A DNA stretch of 64,000 nucleotides from Bradyrhizobium sp. CSA112 (GTDB taxonomy: Bacteria > Pseudomonadota > Alphaproteobacteria > Rhizobiales > Xanthobacteraceae). Where the stretch lies: the NCBI RefSeq assembly GCF_029051645.1, contig NZ_JAACFS010000033.1, positions 25,591 to 89,590 of the forward strand, in the 5' to 3' direction. A model generated the notes under the pieces. The model had not been told where the DNA came from and ran no database searches. It was given only the letters and a program-made list of their open reading frames with translations. A program made the position numbers and the translations under genes. This document shows positions 45,881 through 55,069 of this stretch, piece by piece. Within the stretch, counting starts at the first letter, position 1. Each line of letters begins with the position of its first letter.

Positions 45881-46085
45881 AATGACGCCGTGCGGCTCGA
45901 GAGCGAAATAGTGCGGTCCCCGGAACGTCAACGTTCCGTGGAATGGTAATTCTCCGTCCATAGCGAGCCAAGCCAACTTTTTGGCGTGTGGTCCAATTGG
46001 CGGTGCTCGGTGCCTCATGCCCAGCCTGGTAGGCCTCTGCGAAAACCCACTCACCAAATAGGTTTCTGTTCAATCGGAGTTCGCC

Positions 46086-46331
46086 TTGGGACGCTTCTAC
46101 TTTCACCTAAGTGCCGGCAACGAAATAACGCTCGATGAGGAAGGAACAGAGCTACCAGATTTATCTGCGGCTGAGAATGAGGCTGTACTAGCCACACGCG
46201 AGCTTTTAGCCGAAGCGATCAAGAGCGGTATGCCAGACGTTCCAGAGGTTTTGGTCATCGCGGATGAAGCTGGGCGACCGCTCGCCAGCATACCGTTCGC
46301 AACCGTTCTGCCGAGGTCCCTAAAGAAGTAG
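46086..46331 (+). CDS. Small protein, DUF6894-like
   Basis: The 81-residue sequence GRFYFHLSAGNEITLDEEGTEL followed by LSAAENEAVLATRELLAEA matches a small family common in Bradyrhizobium and Methylobacterium. It starts with TTG. No function is known. Confidence 0.65.
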   Translation: MGRFYFHLSAGNEITLDEEGTELPDLSAAENEAVLATRELLAEAIKSGMPDVPEVLVIADEAGRPLASIPFATVLPRSLKK

Positions 46332-46609
46332 GGCGCTTCAGTTGGCGGTCTCATCATCATCCTGACAGTATTGCCGGTCGCGAAGATCCTTATTGCAGAT
46401 TTATCAGGGAGCAGATCTTCCTTTTAAGGTCGGCACGATGAGGATTGGTATCTTGTCTGCCGTCATGCTGAGCATCGCGATCCTGCTATTCTAACCTATT
46501 CCGGACTACCACCTGCGTATTTGTGATCGAGAACGTGAATTGACTTGGATCAATATTGCCTGCTGCCTAAGCGCACTAGCGTTGTGGTGCCGACTTCGAG
46601 GAGGATCCA

Positions 46610-46879
46610 ATGCGCACTTTGGCTTTGACAATTCTGACCCTGGGTATGGCTTTGGCAGCATGGCAAGCCCGGGCTCAGACCTATGATTTTTCGCCCGCGC
46701 CTGCTGGGCCGGATAGCTACTGCTTGCAAGGGCGCATATGGGGCTATCCCGGCAATTGCCAATTCTCCAGCTACGCCCAATGCATGGCCACGGCGAGCGG
46801 TACTAACGCCTATTGCGGGATCAATCCCCAGTACGCGTTCGCGCGCCAGCGGCGCGGCGCCTATCGGGACCGATACTGA
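46610..46879 (+). CDS. Small exported protein, DUF3551-like
   Basis: The 89-residue protein has a signal peptide (MRTLALTILTLGMALAAWQARA) and four Cys in YCLQGRIWGYPGNCQFSSYAQCMATASGTNAYCG, the pattern of DUF3551 proteins frequent in Bradyrhizobium. GGAGG is five bases upstream. Probably periplasmic and disulfide-bonded. Role unknown. Confidence 0.7.
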   Translation: MRTLALTILTLGMALAAWQARAQTYDFSPAPAGPDSYCLQGRIWGYPGNCQFSSYAQCMATASGTNAYCGINPQYAFARQRRGAYRDRY

Positions 46880-47759
46880 GCGGTAGTGAAGCAATATCGC
46901 AGCAAGTAGCGGTGTGATGAGATCACAGCGCGAGTTAATCGAGAACGCGACGGGGCGGCCAGTGAGAAAGGTCGTGTCCCCCGTGATGGTGTAGCTCGGT
47001 CGAGCAAAGTCATGAGCGCCGCCAGCAGGCAGTCGCCAGGGCCCAAGCGGCATCGAGCAGGGCAGGCGGGAGCACGACAGGAGGGGTCGCCGAAATCGAA
47101 GCCCAGTGCGCCACACTCGAAAAGCGGCACAAGCCGAAGAGACCCGTTGGGAGAAGCAGAAGGAGAAGCTGGAGACCGCTCTGCGCCGGGCGGGGCAATA
47201 GCAGCGGCGAGCGGTGCCGACCGGTAGCCCTTGAAATTTTCTGGCGCGCTTTAACCTTCGTGAATCCTGGAACACGCGGCGTTAGTTATCCTCGGTCTGG
47301 ACGACTGAGGGGCAATCTCCGATGTTCGACGCCCAGACCACCGCGCTACTGCGCGGTCCTCGACGATGCCTGTCAAGGCGTGTCGCGGTACGAAACCGGC
47401 ACCCGAACGCAGGTGGCCGCGAAAATCCTTGAAGCGGCAAGGCGGGGCGGGACCACGGCCGACAGCCTGAAGCGGGTCGGCCGCAAGGGGCGCTCAGCGA
47501 GGCGCCCACGATGTGGCGGTGAGAAGCCTCGGAACGATCGCCGACCGTCGCGGACGGCCGCCTTCCGGCCTCGGTGACCCGATACTCAATCTCGTCCAAG
47601 GCGAGCGGCTCCGCCTTGACGAGCCCCAGTTCGATCAGCCGTGGTCGAAAAACGGCGTGCTGGTCCAGGGCGCGGACGCGAGTCGGTTCATGAATTCCAG
47701 CTCCAGATCGGTCAGCGTCATCATCGGTTTCGATTACTCCCAGGGAGCGCCCGCCTATA
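46880..47759. other. Degenerate region before the IS5 remnant
   Basis: No intact gene. A reverse-strand stretch near 47500-47720 reads LTDLELEFMNRLAS and, after a shift, LIELGLVKAEPLALDEIEYRVTEAGR, apparently a ruined small winged-helix-type protein. The rest is non-coding or scrambled. Confidence 0.35.
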
Positions 47760-47972
47760 ATGGACGCATTTGCCGCTGCCCGCGACACGGCTGTCCAGAT
47801 GAACGACACCTTCATTGTCCGCGTGTATCAGCATGGCGCGTGCATCACACGGAACCGGAGGCCGTCGATGGGACGGTCTCGGGGCGGATTGACCAGCAAG
47901 ATTCATGCACTCGCGGATACCAGCGGCCTGCCGTTTCGGCTGGCGCTGACGTGTGCCCCGACATTGGTGTAA
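47760..47972 (+). pseudogene. IS5-family transposase remnant
   Basis: The frame reads MNDTFIVRVYQHGACITRNRR and MGRSRGGLTSKIHALADTSG, matching the conserved start of the DDE domain of IS5-type (IS427 group) transposases. It has no upstream or downstream catalytic segments. Confidence 0.75.
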
Positions 47973-48233
47973 ATGTCTCGGCCTCTAGCAACCTCGCTTG
48001 TTAGGCCTGGAAACGCCGAAGAGCTGGTCTCTTTCACGGCCGGAATTCGCAAACGTGGATATTCTTTGTCGTCGCCGTAAGACGGCGAACCGTCCGCCGA
48101 TCACGCTGGAAAAATGCGTTCTTTCGTAGCAGCAGCAGGAATAGTGCAGTGAATTCGAGTTATGTTTTATGTATTGAACGTCGAACGAAGGCAGCAAGTG
48201 GCGCTCTCCTTGCGCTGCACTCGAGGATGTTTC

Positions 48234-48332
48234 ATGCGCAATCATGATCTTGTCTCCGGCAGCCTGCTGGCACTGACCGCGGCGGGCCTTGCGCTGCTCT
48301 GCTCGAGCCTGCTCGCTTTTGCTTTCATTTAA
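48234..48332 (+). CDS. Possible 32-residue membrane peptide
   Basis: ATG to TAA encodes MRNHDLVSGSLLALTAAG continuing to a hydrophobic single helix. GAGG lies shortly upstream. It is short and may be chance, but the amino acid pattern is that of a small membrane protein. Confidence 0.3.
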   Translation: MRNHDLVSGSLLALTAAGLALLCSSLLAFAFI

Positions 48333-48559
48333 AGCCGATGCCTTGGTCAAGTTTCGCGCCGCGTGGACGCGCGCTTTGAAATAGAGGATGGCCTGTGTCT
48401 CTGGCGTATCGCGGCTAATAGCGTGCTGACGGGATAGCATCCTGACTGATTACCAACTGCCTGTCGGGAGGAGGCGGAAGCGAGGCGCCACCCGGAGGAG
48501 TAATTCGTGTCTCGGCTTTCTAGATCGCTCTTGAAGGTGCTACTGAACGGCGTGAATGT

Positions 48560-48886
48560 ATGAACCGAGATAAGCGAAAAGCGAAGCGCATTCAATTTGA
48601 ACATGAGTACCGAGCCACTCTCTTGGGCGCTGATGGCACCTGGCGGCGTGATTGCGTACTCGTTGATGTTTCTGAGACGGGCGCGTGTCTTCGAATAGAT
48701 GGATCGACAGATGTCCTGAGATCACGTCAGTTTTTCCTATTGCTTTCAAAGACAGGATTGGCCTTCCGGCGGTGCGAGTTGGTCCGGTTAAACGGCCAGG
48801 AGGTCGGCGTACAATTTGTGACAAGCCGGACTATTCGCACGCGCCCGACACTCCGGGCGATGTATCCAACCTCAGCCTCAGACTAG
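48560..48886 (+). CDS. PilZ-domain protein
   Basis: The 108-residue protein has the PilZ c-di-GMP motifs: an Arg-rich start (RKAKRIQF) and DVSETGACLRI matching D/N-x-S-x2-G. No other domain is present. PilZ proteins bind c-di-GMP and influence motility or polysaccharide; the target here is unknown. Confidence 0.7.
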   Translation: MNRDKRKAKRIQFEHEYRATLLGADGTWRRDCVLVDVSETGACLRIDGSTDVLRSRQFFLLLSKTGLAFRRCELVRLNGQEVGVQFVTSRTIRTRPTLRAMYPTSASD

Positions 48887-49119
48887 CGCTACTTTGGCAG
48901 GCTTGGCGATTGATTGGTGAAACTGGTTTCCCGAATGGCGGCTCTCTTCAGCTTCCGTTTCTCCCAGTGGGTATCTTTGCGCTTAGAATTGAACACCCAC
49001 TCGACATAACGGTTCACTGGGACGATCTGGCCGGGATAGGTTCGCGTCGGGGAAGCGTATCTTTACGCGCATGCGGTATGGTTTATTGTCAACGACGGCG
49101 AGACCTATGAACTCACTGC

Positions 49120-49347
49120 TTGAAATTCGACCAAACCACTCTCGCTAACATGACGGCGGCGCTTGAATATGCTTGTCGGAAGCTTCCGCCGGACCGGGAC
49201 CATGAGTCCATTCGAAAATTTATTGCCGAACAGATCATCGCGGCGGCTGAGACCTCCGTTGGCGATCTGACGAGTACTGGTCTCAAGGTCGTAAACGGCT
49301 ATCTTTTCCCGCCGGGGCACTCTTGGCTGAAGGCTCTCAGAGGGTAG
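49120..49347 (+). CDS. Small hypothetical protein
   Basis: The 75-residue protein (FDQTTLANMTAALEYACRKLPP then RKFIAEQIIAAAETS) resembles a family of small hypothetical proteins in Bradyrhizobium. The start is TTG 49120 or ATG 49150. It ends 11 bases inside the convergent gene on the other strand. Confidence 0.55.
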   Translation: MKFDQTTLANMTAALEYACRKLPPDRDHESIRKFIAEQIIAAAETSVGDLTSTGLKVVNGYLFPPGHSWLKALRG

Positions 49348-49573
49348 CTGAGGCCTTCTTCGGGCAGATTTGCACCGGCGCCCTTTTTGCTTCCAGGCCC
49401 TTATCAGTCAGGCGGTAGGCTAATTCACCTGCGGTACCGCGGCTCTCGATCCAGCCTTTCGCAAGCAAGTTTTGGATTGTCTTGGGTGAGTTCGCTAGGG
49501 TGAAAGCCTTGATCCAGGCACCGCCACGGAGGCGTTGCATGACCTGTCGCTCTCGATGACTCGGAAGGTTCAT
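49337..49573 (-). CDS. Small hypothetical protein, winged-helix-like
   Basis: The ~78-residue frame starting MNLPSHRERQVMQRLRGG includes SPKTIQNLLAKGWIESRG and LAYRLTDKGLEAK, a pattern like a small winged helix. No relative is known to me. It converges with the + strand gene ending at 49347. Confidence 0.45.
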   Translation of the reverse strand: MNLPSHRERQVMQRLRGGAWIKAFTLANSPKTIQNLLAKGWIESRGTAGELAYRLTDKGLEAKRAPVQICPKKASATL

Positions 49574-49767
49574 TTCGCGTTCCCGACGCCCAACCACCGC
49601 GAAGAATCGTAGCATGCTACTTTCGCGGCGGACGCCGTGAATTTTTTCGCCGCTGTCCTCTTTGCGCCGCGCTTGATGCGCTTATCTTTGCATAAAACGA
49701 AATATCCCTTGGCACAATGCCGAAGCGCGGCTTAAAATGTCATTTTCGGCAACATTTTAGGCGATCC

Positions 49768-49959
49768 ATGAACTATTCCCAAATGAAGGACGAACGCCTA
49801 TTGGCGTTTTACGAGAACGTCCGTGAGCAAGTCGTCTTAGATGCTGGAAGCCGCTACCGCTTTGCTGGTGATGGGGTCCGCGCCTACGCGGACGAGCTTC
49901 GCGAAGAAATGGAAAGACGGAGGCTTCGGTTCACGCCAATTGATTGGCACCACCGATGA
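49768..49959 (+). CDS. Small hypothetical protein
   Basis: A 63-residue charged protein (MNYSQMKDERLLAFYENVREQV and YADELREEMERRRLRF). ATG 49768 is preferred over the in-frame upstream start. Its stop overlaps the ATG pair at 49956-49961 of the next frame. Confidence 0.5.
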   Translation: MNYSQMKDERLLAFYENVREQVVLDAGSRYRFAGDGVRAYADELREEMERRRLRFTPIDWHHR

Positions 49960-50254
49960 TGGAAACCAAGATAGAGGTGCCGCACCACTACGCGAACTCG
50001 GCGCAATCGGAATTGATAATGCCGAAAGCGCGCTGGCGCTGTTCTTCGATGCAGTGAGTAAATTGGGCGCGCCGACCTCTGCGCAATCGCTCGCCCTGCT
50101 AGAGCGAATTGTTGCAGTGCGGATGGATTACGCCCGAAAGGTTGCGCGCGCCATAGATCGTTCGGAAGCTACGGCATTACAGCTCGCGTTTTGCCGGTCG
50201 CAAATCGACATCACGACTGAACTTATTCGTGTCGTTTCGGGCTCGGTTGACTAG
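49956..50254 (+). pseudogene. Phasin-like protein, frameshifted
   Basis: The natural N-terminus would be METKIEVPHHY from ATG 49959; the rest, NAESALALFFDAVSKLG and YARKVARAIDRSEATALQLAFCRSQIDITTELI, lies in a different frame, joined by a shift near 50000. The pattern is that of phasins, which coat polyhydroxyalkanoate granules. As written no complete phasin is made. Confidence 0.5.
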
Positions 50255-50502
50255 TGCCAGCAAGATCATCAATCAAACGTGAGAATAGCCGGATAGCTAC
50301 CGGCGCGAAGATCATCGTCGTATTTTGTTGCGCGAACTGCAACGCAGGTTACAAAGCAACGCAATATCGTCAGGTGTTGCAGGACGTTGGCACGTTCAGA
50401 TGCCAGGTGTGCGGTGTCGAGGTCTATTCGTGGTCCGGCGACTATGACTACATTGACTGGACCGCCATCAAAGCAAAGCTGAAGCGGCGCAAGAAAAGGT
50501 AA
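50254..50502 (+). CDS. Small zinc-ribbon-like protein
   Basis: The 82-residue protein has two Cys pairs, CCANC and CQVC, spaced for a zinc ribbon, then SGDYDYIDWTAIKAKLKRR. It starts with GTG overlapping the preceding frame and ends at the start of the next gene (TAATGA arrangement), suggesting one transcript. Function unknown. Confidence 0.6.
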   Translation: MPARSSIKRENSRIATGAKIIVVFCCANCNAGYKATQYRQVLQDVGTFRCQVCGVEVYSWSGDYDYIDWTAIKAKLKRRKKR

Positions 50503-50837
50503 TGATTAAAAATGGACTCTATTCGTTGAGCGCTACAGCACACGACGGCACAGCCGCTGAAGTCGGCGGCGTCCTGATACTGCGCGATGACCAGATACAC
50601 GGCGGCGACGCCTTTGCGTTCTACATGGGGAGCTATGAGTGTTCCGCTGGAAGGCGGCAGGGTAAAATGACTAGTCAAGAACAGACCCCGACCGAGCGAC
50701 CGATGGCGGCCCGGGTCCAATACATCGGATTCCTTGGGACCTAGAATGATGCCAGTGCCAAGGCGGATGCAATGGCCCTCGTTGGCGAGCAAAGCGTTCG
50801 ATACGATGCAAAGTTACGCTTGTTGGTAGAGGCTTAG
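50502..50837 (+). pseudogene. GrlR-like small regulatory protein with in-frame stop
   Basis: The frame reads NGLYSLSATAHDGTAAEVGGVLILRDDQIHGGDAFAFYMGSYE, a GrlR-like protein, and meets TAG at 50742-50744 after YIGFLGT. The same frame continues with NDASAKADAMALVGEQSVRYDA to TAG 50835-50837, completing the usual length. The single amber codon may inactivate it. Confidence 0.65.
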
Positions 50838-50849
50838 AAATCTGGCCGT

Positions 50850-51467
50850 TGTAATAGGGCCCGAACAGCGTCTTCCTTATCCGCACCCCGCTTTACGATC
50901 ATAAGTCCATTCGACAGCGGTCTTTGTAGCGCCTTCCCGTCACCCCACGGCGCGCGCATCCGCACGTCGCGGTGTTCGCCCGCAGTCGAGATCACCGGCA
51001 TAGCCTTTGGGAGTATCGGCTCCGCGACTGCGTTCGCCGATGTCGTCAGGAAACCGTAGACGAGGTGAGGGCCTATGAACTCGGTCCAGATGCCAGCAAA
51101 TGCGAATAGCGGGCGGCCATCATTCAGGGTAAACCAGACGACGTCCTCTTTCTTGGTCTCGGGGTTGGGCTCTGAGAGTATTCGGCAAAGCTGTTCACGG
51201 GCACCAAGCAGCGGCTGTCCGGCTTCAGCCAGCCGCGCCAGTGCGGCGGCGAGGTGTTCCGGATGTTCGTGACCGGAGGGACGGCAATCCTCGGTGGCGG
51301 CCGCATACCCCAGCGCATCATCGTTAGCTCAGTGCCGTTGTCGGTGCTGCGGATAGTCGGGGAAGACCCCCGGCATTGGGGCGAGGTTTCCAACGTAGCG
51401 ATTGATCACGCGGAACAGCCGGATGATCGCTTCCTGATTTGTTGTTGTGATCGAATAGAGGTTATGC
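50850..51467 (-). pseudogene. SRAP (YedK-like) protein, 5'-truncated and frameshifted
   Basis: The body reads NLYSITTNQEAIIRLFRVINRYVGNLAPMPGVFP, MMRWGMRPPPRIAVPPVTNIRN, SRCLVPVNSFAEY and, in other frames, RPLFAFAGIWTEF and PKAMPVIST. SRAP proteins crosslink to abasic sites through Cys2. The initial codons (ATG TGC AAT, 54835-54849) now lie beyond the RIT element, so the gene was split at its start. Further frameshifts followed. Confidence 0.8.
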
Positions 51468-51479
51468 CGACGTCGGCAT

Positions 51480-51571
51480 AATCTCTACTATGCCGACCTC
51501 TGGATTATGCCGACCATTGGCCCAGAACTGTCTCTGGCTGCGGTGATCGCGGCGTCGGAGTCGGCATAATC
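51480..51571. repeat. RIT left terminal inverted repeat
   Basis: About 92 bases matching the reverse complement of 54752-54842 at most positions. It contains TATGCCGAC core motifs in both orientations. The outer boundary is within a few bases of the stated position. Confidence 0.85.
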
Positions 51572-51625
51572 CGATTGATCTCACGGGCGTGTAGTCTCCC
51601 TCTTGCCAATTGAAGGGAGGCTTTC

Positions 51626-53767
51626 ATGTTGATTGATCTGTCACGAGTTAGGGTTTCGGGTCCGCTTTCGGCATTCGCGATCGGGTTTGCCGACCACATG
51701 ACAAGACAAGGCTATAGCCAACAGCAGGCCCGCATTCAGTTATTGCTGCTAAACCGCCTGAGCAATTGGCTTGTGAGCAAGGGGCTCGATGTAGGGGAAC
51801 TACGAGCAAAGGAAGTAGAGCAGTTTCAGCTCAGCCGTCATGAAGCGGGTGACAAAACTCTTCGCTCTATCAGAGCGATGCAGCCGATCCTCGGTTACCT
51901 GCGCGGTCTTGGGATCGCACCGGCGGCTTCGTCGCCTCCGGTCAGCGGAGTGCTTGAAGCGGCCCTGGCGCGATACCGAGGTTACTTGCTACTTGAACGT
52001 GGCATCAGGAATGTGTCAGCGTCCCGGTATATTGAACTGATGCGCCCCTTCCTTCAAACCAAGGTCTTGCCGGACGGCCTTACTCTAGACCTTCGAAGCC
52101 TGACGGCGGCTGACGTCATTTCTTTTGTGGTGACAAACTGCCCTCGCCTGAGCCCAGGGACGGCCGGGCTGACGGTGTCGGCCCTTCGATCACTACTCGG
52201 TTTTCTTTACGTCGACGGCGCTATCGATCGGTCACTGGTGTCTGCGGTACCGACCGTTCCCGGTCGGCGATTAACCGGATTGCCGAAGGGATTGGCCGCT
52301 GACCAAGTGCAGCGGCTTCTGGCGTCCTGCGACACCAGCACCCGAAGTGGCTGTCGTGACTTCGCGGTCCTGACCATGCTTGTTCGCCTGGGCTTGCGGG
52401 CAGGCGAAGTCGCCAAACTGCAACTTGAGCACATCGATTGGCGAGGCGGCGAGATCGTGATTGCCCACAGCAAAGGCAATCACTCCGAACGACTGCCATT
52501 ACCTGCAGACGTCGGCGAAGCAATCGCGGCTTACTTGCATCACGGCCGTCCCGCAAGCGCGCAAGGCCGAATGGTGTTTGCACGGATCACAGCTCCGCAT
52601 CACGCTCTCACCACTGGCGCGGTAACGCAGATTGTTCGCCACGCTGGCGAACGGTGCGGCTTTGAACGGATCCATGCTCACAGGCTGCGTCACACCGCTG
52701 CGACTCTGATGCTACGCGGCGGTGCATCGCTGCCCGAGATCGGACAACTCCTGCGCCACCGCAACGCCATTACGACATCGATCTATGCCAAGGTCGATCG
52801 CGATGCTCTGCGGTCGATCGCTCGCCCCTGGCGGTGTCGTCGCATGAACGCTCTCCGCAAGGCTCTCGCAGACTACTTTGTGGTTCGCCGCGCCCTCGGC
52901 TTTAAGCTCTATCGAGCCGAGAAGCTCCTCAGTCAGTTTCTCACCTTCGTCGAGGATCGCGGCGAAGATCATCTGACAACCGAGGCGGCGCTCGCTTGGG
53001 CGACACTCCCTAAGCGCGGTCGAACCTGGGCGTTTGCCCGGCTTTCCGTTGTTCGCCGCTTCGCTAAACACCTGCGCGGGATCGACCCCGCGACCGAGGT
53101 GCCCCCGACACACTTGCTGGTGCAGCAAAAAGGCCGAGCCACCCCCTACCTATATTCGGAGTCGGATATCGCGGCCCTCATCGCCGCAGCCGGGACGCTG
53201 CGGACACCGCACCGAGTGGCGACATTTCGAACATTGATCGCTTTGCTTGCAGTGACCGGAATGCGGGTTGGGGAAGCGATCGGCCTCGACCGCGACGATT
53301 TTGACTCCGTCATTGGACTACTCACCATTCGGAACGCAAAGTTCGGCAAGTCTCGCCAATTGCCGCTGCATCCGAGCACCGTGGCTGCACTGGTTGATTA
53401 TCTGCGTCGAGACGACCGTCCGAAAAACTCGTCGAATACGCCGGCACTGCTGGTCACTACGGTTGGCACCAGGTTCCGCTACATGGGCGTCCAGCCCGTC
53501 TTTCGTCAAATTGTGGATGTCGCCGGCCTCAAGCCGCGCTCTGCCTCATGCCGTCCGAGGCTGCATGACCTGCGGCATGGATTTGCCGTCAATACCATCC
53601 TTGACGGATATCGAGATGGCAGGGAGCCGGGGAACCGGATCGCGTTGCTGTCGACCTACCTCGGCCACGTCGATCCTGTCAGCACATACTGGTATCTCTC
53701 AGCTGCGCCGGAGTTGCTGACGCTGGTTGGTGATCGTTTGGAGCGGCACCTCGGAGGTGCCGCATGA
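51626..53767 (+). CDS. Fused first and second RIT tyrosine recombinases
   Basis: The 713-residue frame contains two full recombinases. The first (about residues 1-405) has catalytic RLGLRAGEVAKL, HRLRHTAATLML and Tyr in ITTSIYAKV; the second (about 407-713), starting MNALRKALADYF at 52844, has VTGMRVGEAIGL, LHDLRHGFAV and Tyr in VSTYWYLSAAP. In typical RIT elements these are separate genes with overlapping stop and start. Here the end of the first, IARPWRCRR, runs directly into the second, as if a small indel removed the stop. It is followed by ATGA overlap with the third gene. Confidence 0.8.
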   Translation: MLIDLSRVRVSGPLSAFAIGFADHMTRQGYSQQQARIQLLLLNRLSNWLVSKGLDVGELRAKEVEQFQLSRHEAGDKTLRSIRAMQPILGYLRGLGIAPAASSPPVSGVLEAALARYRGYLLLERGIRNVSASRYIELMRPFLQTKVLPDGLTLDLRSLTAADVISFVVTNCPRLSPGTAGLTVSALRSLLGFLYVDGAIDRSLVSAVPTVPGRRLTGLPKGLAADQVQRLLASCDTSTRSGCRDFAVLTMLVRLGLRAGEVAKLQLEHIDWRGGEIVIAHSKGNHSERLPLPADVGEAIAAYLHHGRPASAQGRMVFARITAPHHALTTGAVTQIVRHAGERCGFERIHAHRLRHTAATLMLRGGASLPEIGQLLRHRNAITTSIYAKVDRDALRSIARPWRCRRMNALRKALADYFVVRRALGFKLYRAEKLLSQFLTFVEDRGEDHLTTEAALAWATLPKRGRTWAFARLSVVRRFAKHLRGIDPATEVPPTHLLVQQKGRATPYLYSESDIAALIAAAGTLRTPHRVATFRTLIALLAVTGMRVGEAIGLDRDDFDSVIGLLTIRNAKFGKSRQLPLHPSTVAALVDYLRRDDRPKNSSNTPALLVTTVGTRFRYMGVQPVFRQIVDVAGLKPRSASCRPRLHDLRHGFAVNTILDGYRDGREPGNRIALLSTYLGHVDPVSTYWYLSAAPELLTLVGDRLERHLGGAA

Positions 53768-54753
53768 CCGCGCTTGCCCCAACCCTGCAAGCGTTCTTCA
53801 CGGAACGCCTCATCCGCCAGCGCCAAGCTAGTCCCCATACACTTGCGGCCTACCGGGACACGCTGCGACTGCTGCTGGTCTTCGCGTCTGCGAGGAAAGA
53901 CGTCGAACCTTCGAAGCTAGACATCGACGATCTTGATGCGCCGCTCATCGGCGCCTTCCTCGACCATCTTGAGAAGCAGCGGGAGAATAGTGCGCGTACT
54001 CGCAACGCTCGACTTGCCGCCGTCCGTTCGCTGTTCCGGTACGCAGCGCTTCGACATCCCGAGCATGCCGCCATAATCGAACGCGTGCTTGCCATTCCAC
54101 GCAAGCGTTTCGACCGGAGGCTCGTCACTTTCCTGATCGAACCGGAACTCGATGCGCTTTTCCGCGCACCCGACCGCTCGACCTGGACCGGGCGGCGCGA
54201 CCATACCTTGCTTACGCTCGCGGCCCAAACGGGCCTGCGTGCGTCAGAATTGATCGGCCTTCGCATCAGCGATGTTCATCTCGGCACTGGCGCCCATGTC
54301 AGTTGCACGGGGAAAGGACGGAAGTTGCGGATCACACCGATTACCTCGGGTATGGTCGCCCTCCTGCGTGTTTGGCTCGCCGAGCGCGCGGGTCAGCCGA
54401 CGGAGCCACTTTTCGTCACCCAGTCGGGGACGTCACTCAGCCGTGACGCCGTCGAACATCGGCTCGCCAAATACGTTCAGATCGCCACCCGCGCCTGTCC
54501 GTCGTTGGGACAGAAAACCATCAGCATGCATGTGTTGCGTCATAGCGCCGCGATGCGACTGCTGCGGGCAGGAATTGAAACCTCGGTGATCGCACTTTGG
54601 CTCGGCCATGAGCAGGTCGAAACCACCCACATCTACCTACACGCTGATATGGGAATCAAGGAACGCGCACTGGCCGCGACAGCTCCAACGGTAGCCACTC
54701 CCGGTCGTTTTCGACCGAACGACAAGCTTCTCGCATTTTTGGAGGCACTGTGA
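53764..54753 (+). CDS. Third RIT tyrosine recombinase
   Basis: The 329-residue integrase has an N-terminal SAM-like DNA-binding domain (about residues 8-95) and a catalytic domain with QTGLRASELIGLRISDV, HVLRHSAAMRLL, WLGHEQVETTHIYLHAD (Arg, His, Arg, His, Tyr). Its ATG overlaps the stop of the fused gene, and its TGA abuts the right inverted repeat. It looks fully active. Confidence 0.85.
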   Translation: MTALAPTLQAFFTERLIRQRQASPHTLAAYRDTLRLLLVFASARKDVEPSKLDIDDLDAPLIGAFLDHLEKQRENSARTRNARLAAVRSLFRYAALRHPEHAAIIERVLAIPRKRFDRRLVTFLIEPELDALFRAPDRSTWTGRRDHTLLTLAAQTGLRASELIGLRISDVHLGTGAHVSCTGKGRKLRITPITSGMVALLRVWLAERAGQPTEPLFVTQSGTSLSRDAVEHRLAKYVQIATRACPSLGQKTISMHVLRHSAAMRLLRAGIETSVIALWLGHEQVETTHIYLHADMGIKERALAATAPTVATPGRFRPNDKLLAFLEAL

Positions 54754-54842
54754 TTATGCCGACTCCAACGCAGCGATCGCCGCCGCCAGAGCCCGTTTTG
54801 AGCCAATGGTCGGCATAATCCAGAAGTCGGCATAGTAGAGAT
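54752..54842. repeat. RIT right terminal inverted repeat
   Basis: About 90 bases matching the reverse complement of the left end. Its outermost bases, AGTAGAGATT, abut the codons for the SRAP N-terminus on the - strand. Confidence 0.85.
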
Positions 54843-54849
54843 TGCACAT
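54835..54849 (-). pseudogene. First codons of the split SRAP gene
   Basis: The - strand reads ATG-TGC-AAT-CTC-TAC (M-C-N-L-Y), the family start with the catalytic Cys2, directly outside the RIT element. The matching remainder (NLYSITTNQ) lies on the opposite side of the element. Confidence 0.65.
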
Positions 54850-55069
54850 CATCAGTCTAGGTCGCCCGGCCAACAGGCTGAAGCAGGGTTATGATTTCGG
54901 GATGGTGCGTCAGACCGAAGCGATTGACCCACAACGGACTCTGGCCACCAGCGCGAGAAACTACGCGGGTATGGGCGCTCTGCGGTCCGGAGCAGTCTAG
55001 GACGCGCCTATGTAGAGTGCCGTCCAGCGTTTTCATGTATCGTCCGATTTAACCGGCGGAGATAAGAAC

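Larger units (their letters stand above)
51463..54842 (+). mobile_element. Recombinase-in-trio (RIT) element
   Basis: The element holds three tyrosine-recombinase domains in one direction and is bounded by ~90-bp inverted repeats at 51480-51571 and 54752-54842. The repeats share ATCTCTACTATGCCGAC, TTATGCCGACCATTGG and, at the inner end, GGAGTCGGCATAATC. The motif TTATGCCGAC recurs several times and is likely the recombinase binding site; the left end has an extra inverted pair (TTATGCCGAC-GTCGGCATAA, 51463-51482). RIT elements are known in many bacteria including rhizobia. It interrupts the SRAP gene. Confidence 0.85.

Noticed and set aside
47282..47815. 177-codon frame on the - strand
   Set aside because: It mixes a scrambled small-protein relic with the antisense of an IS5 transposase; not a single gene.
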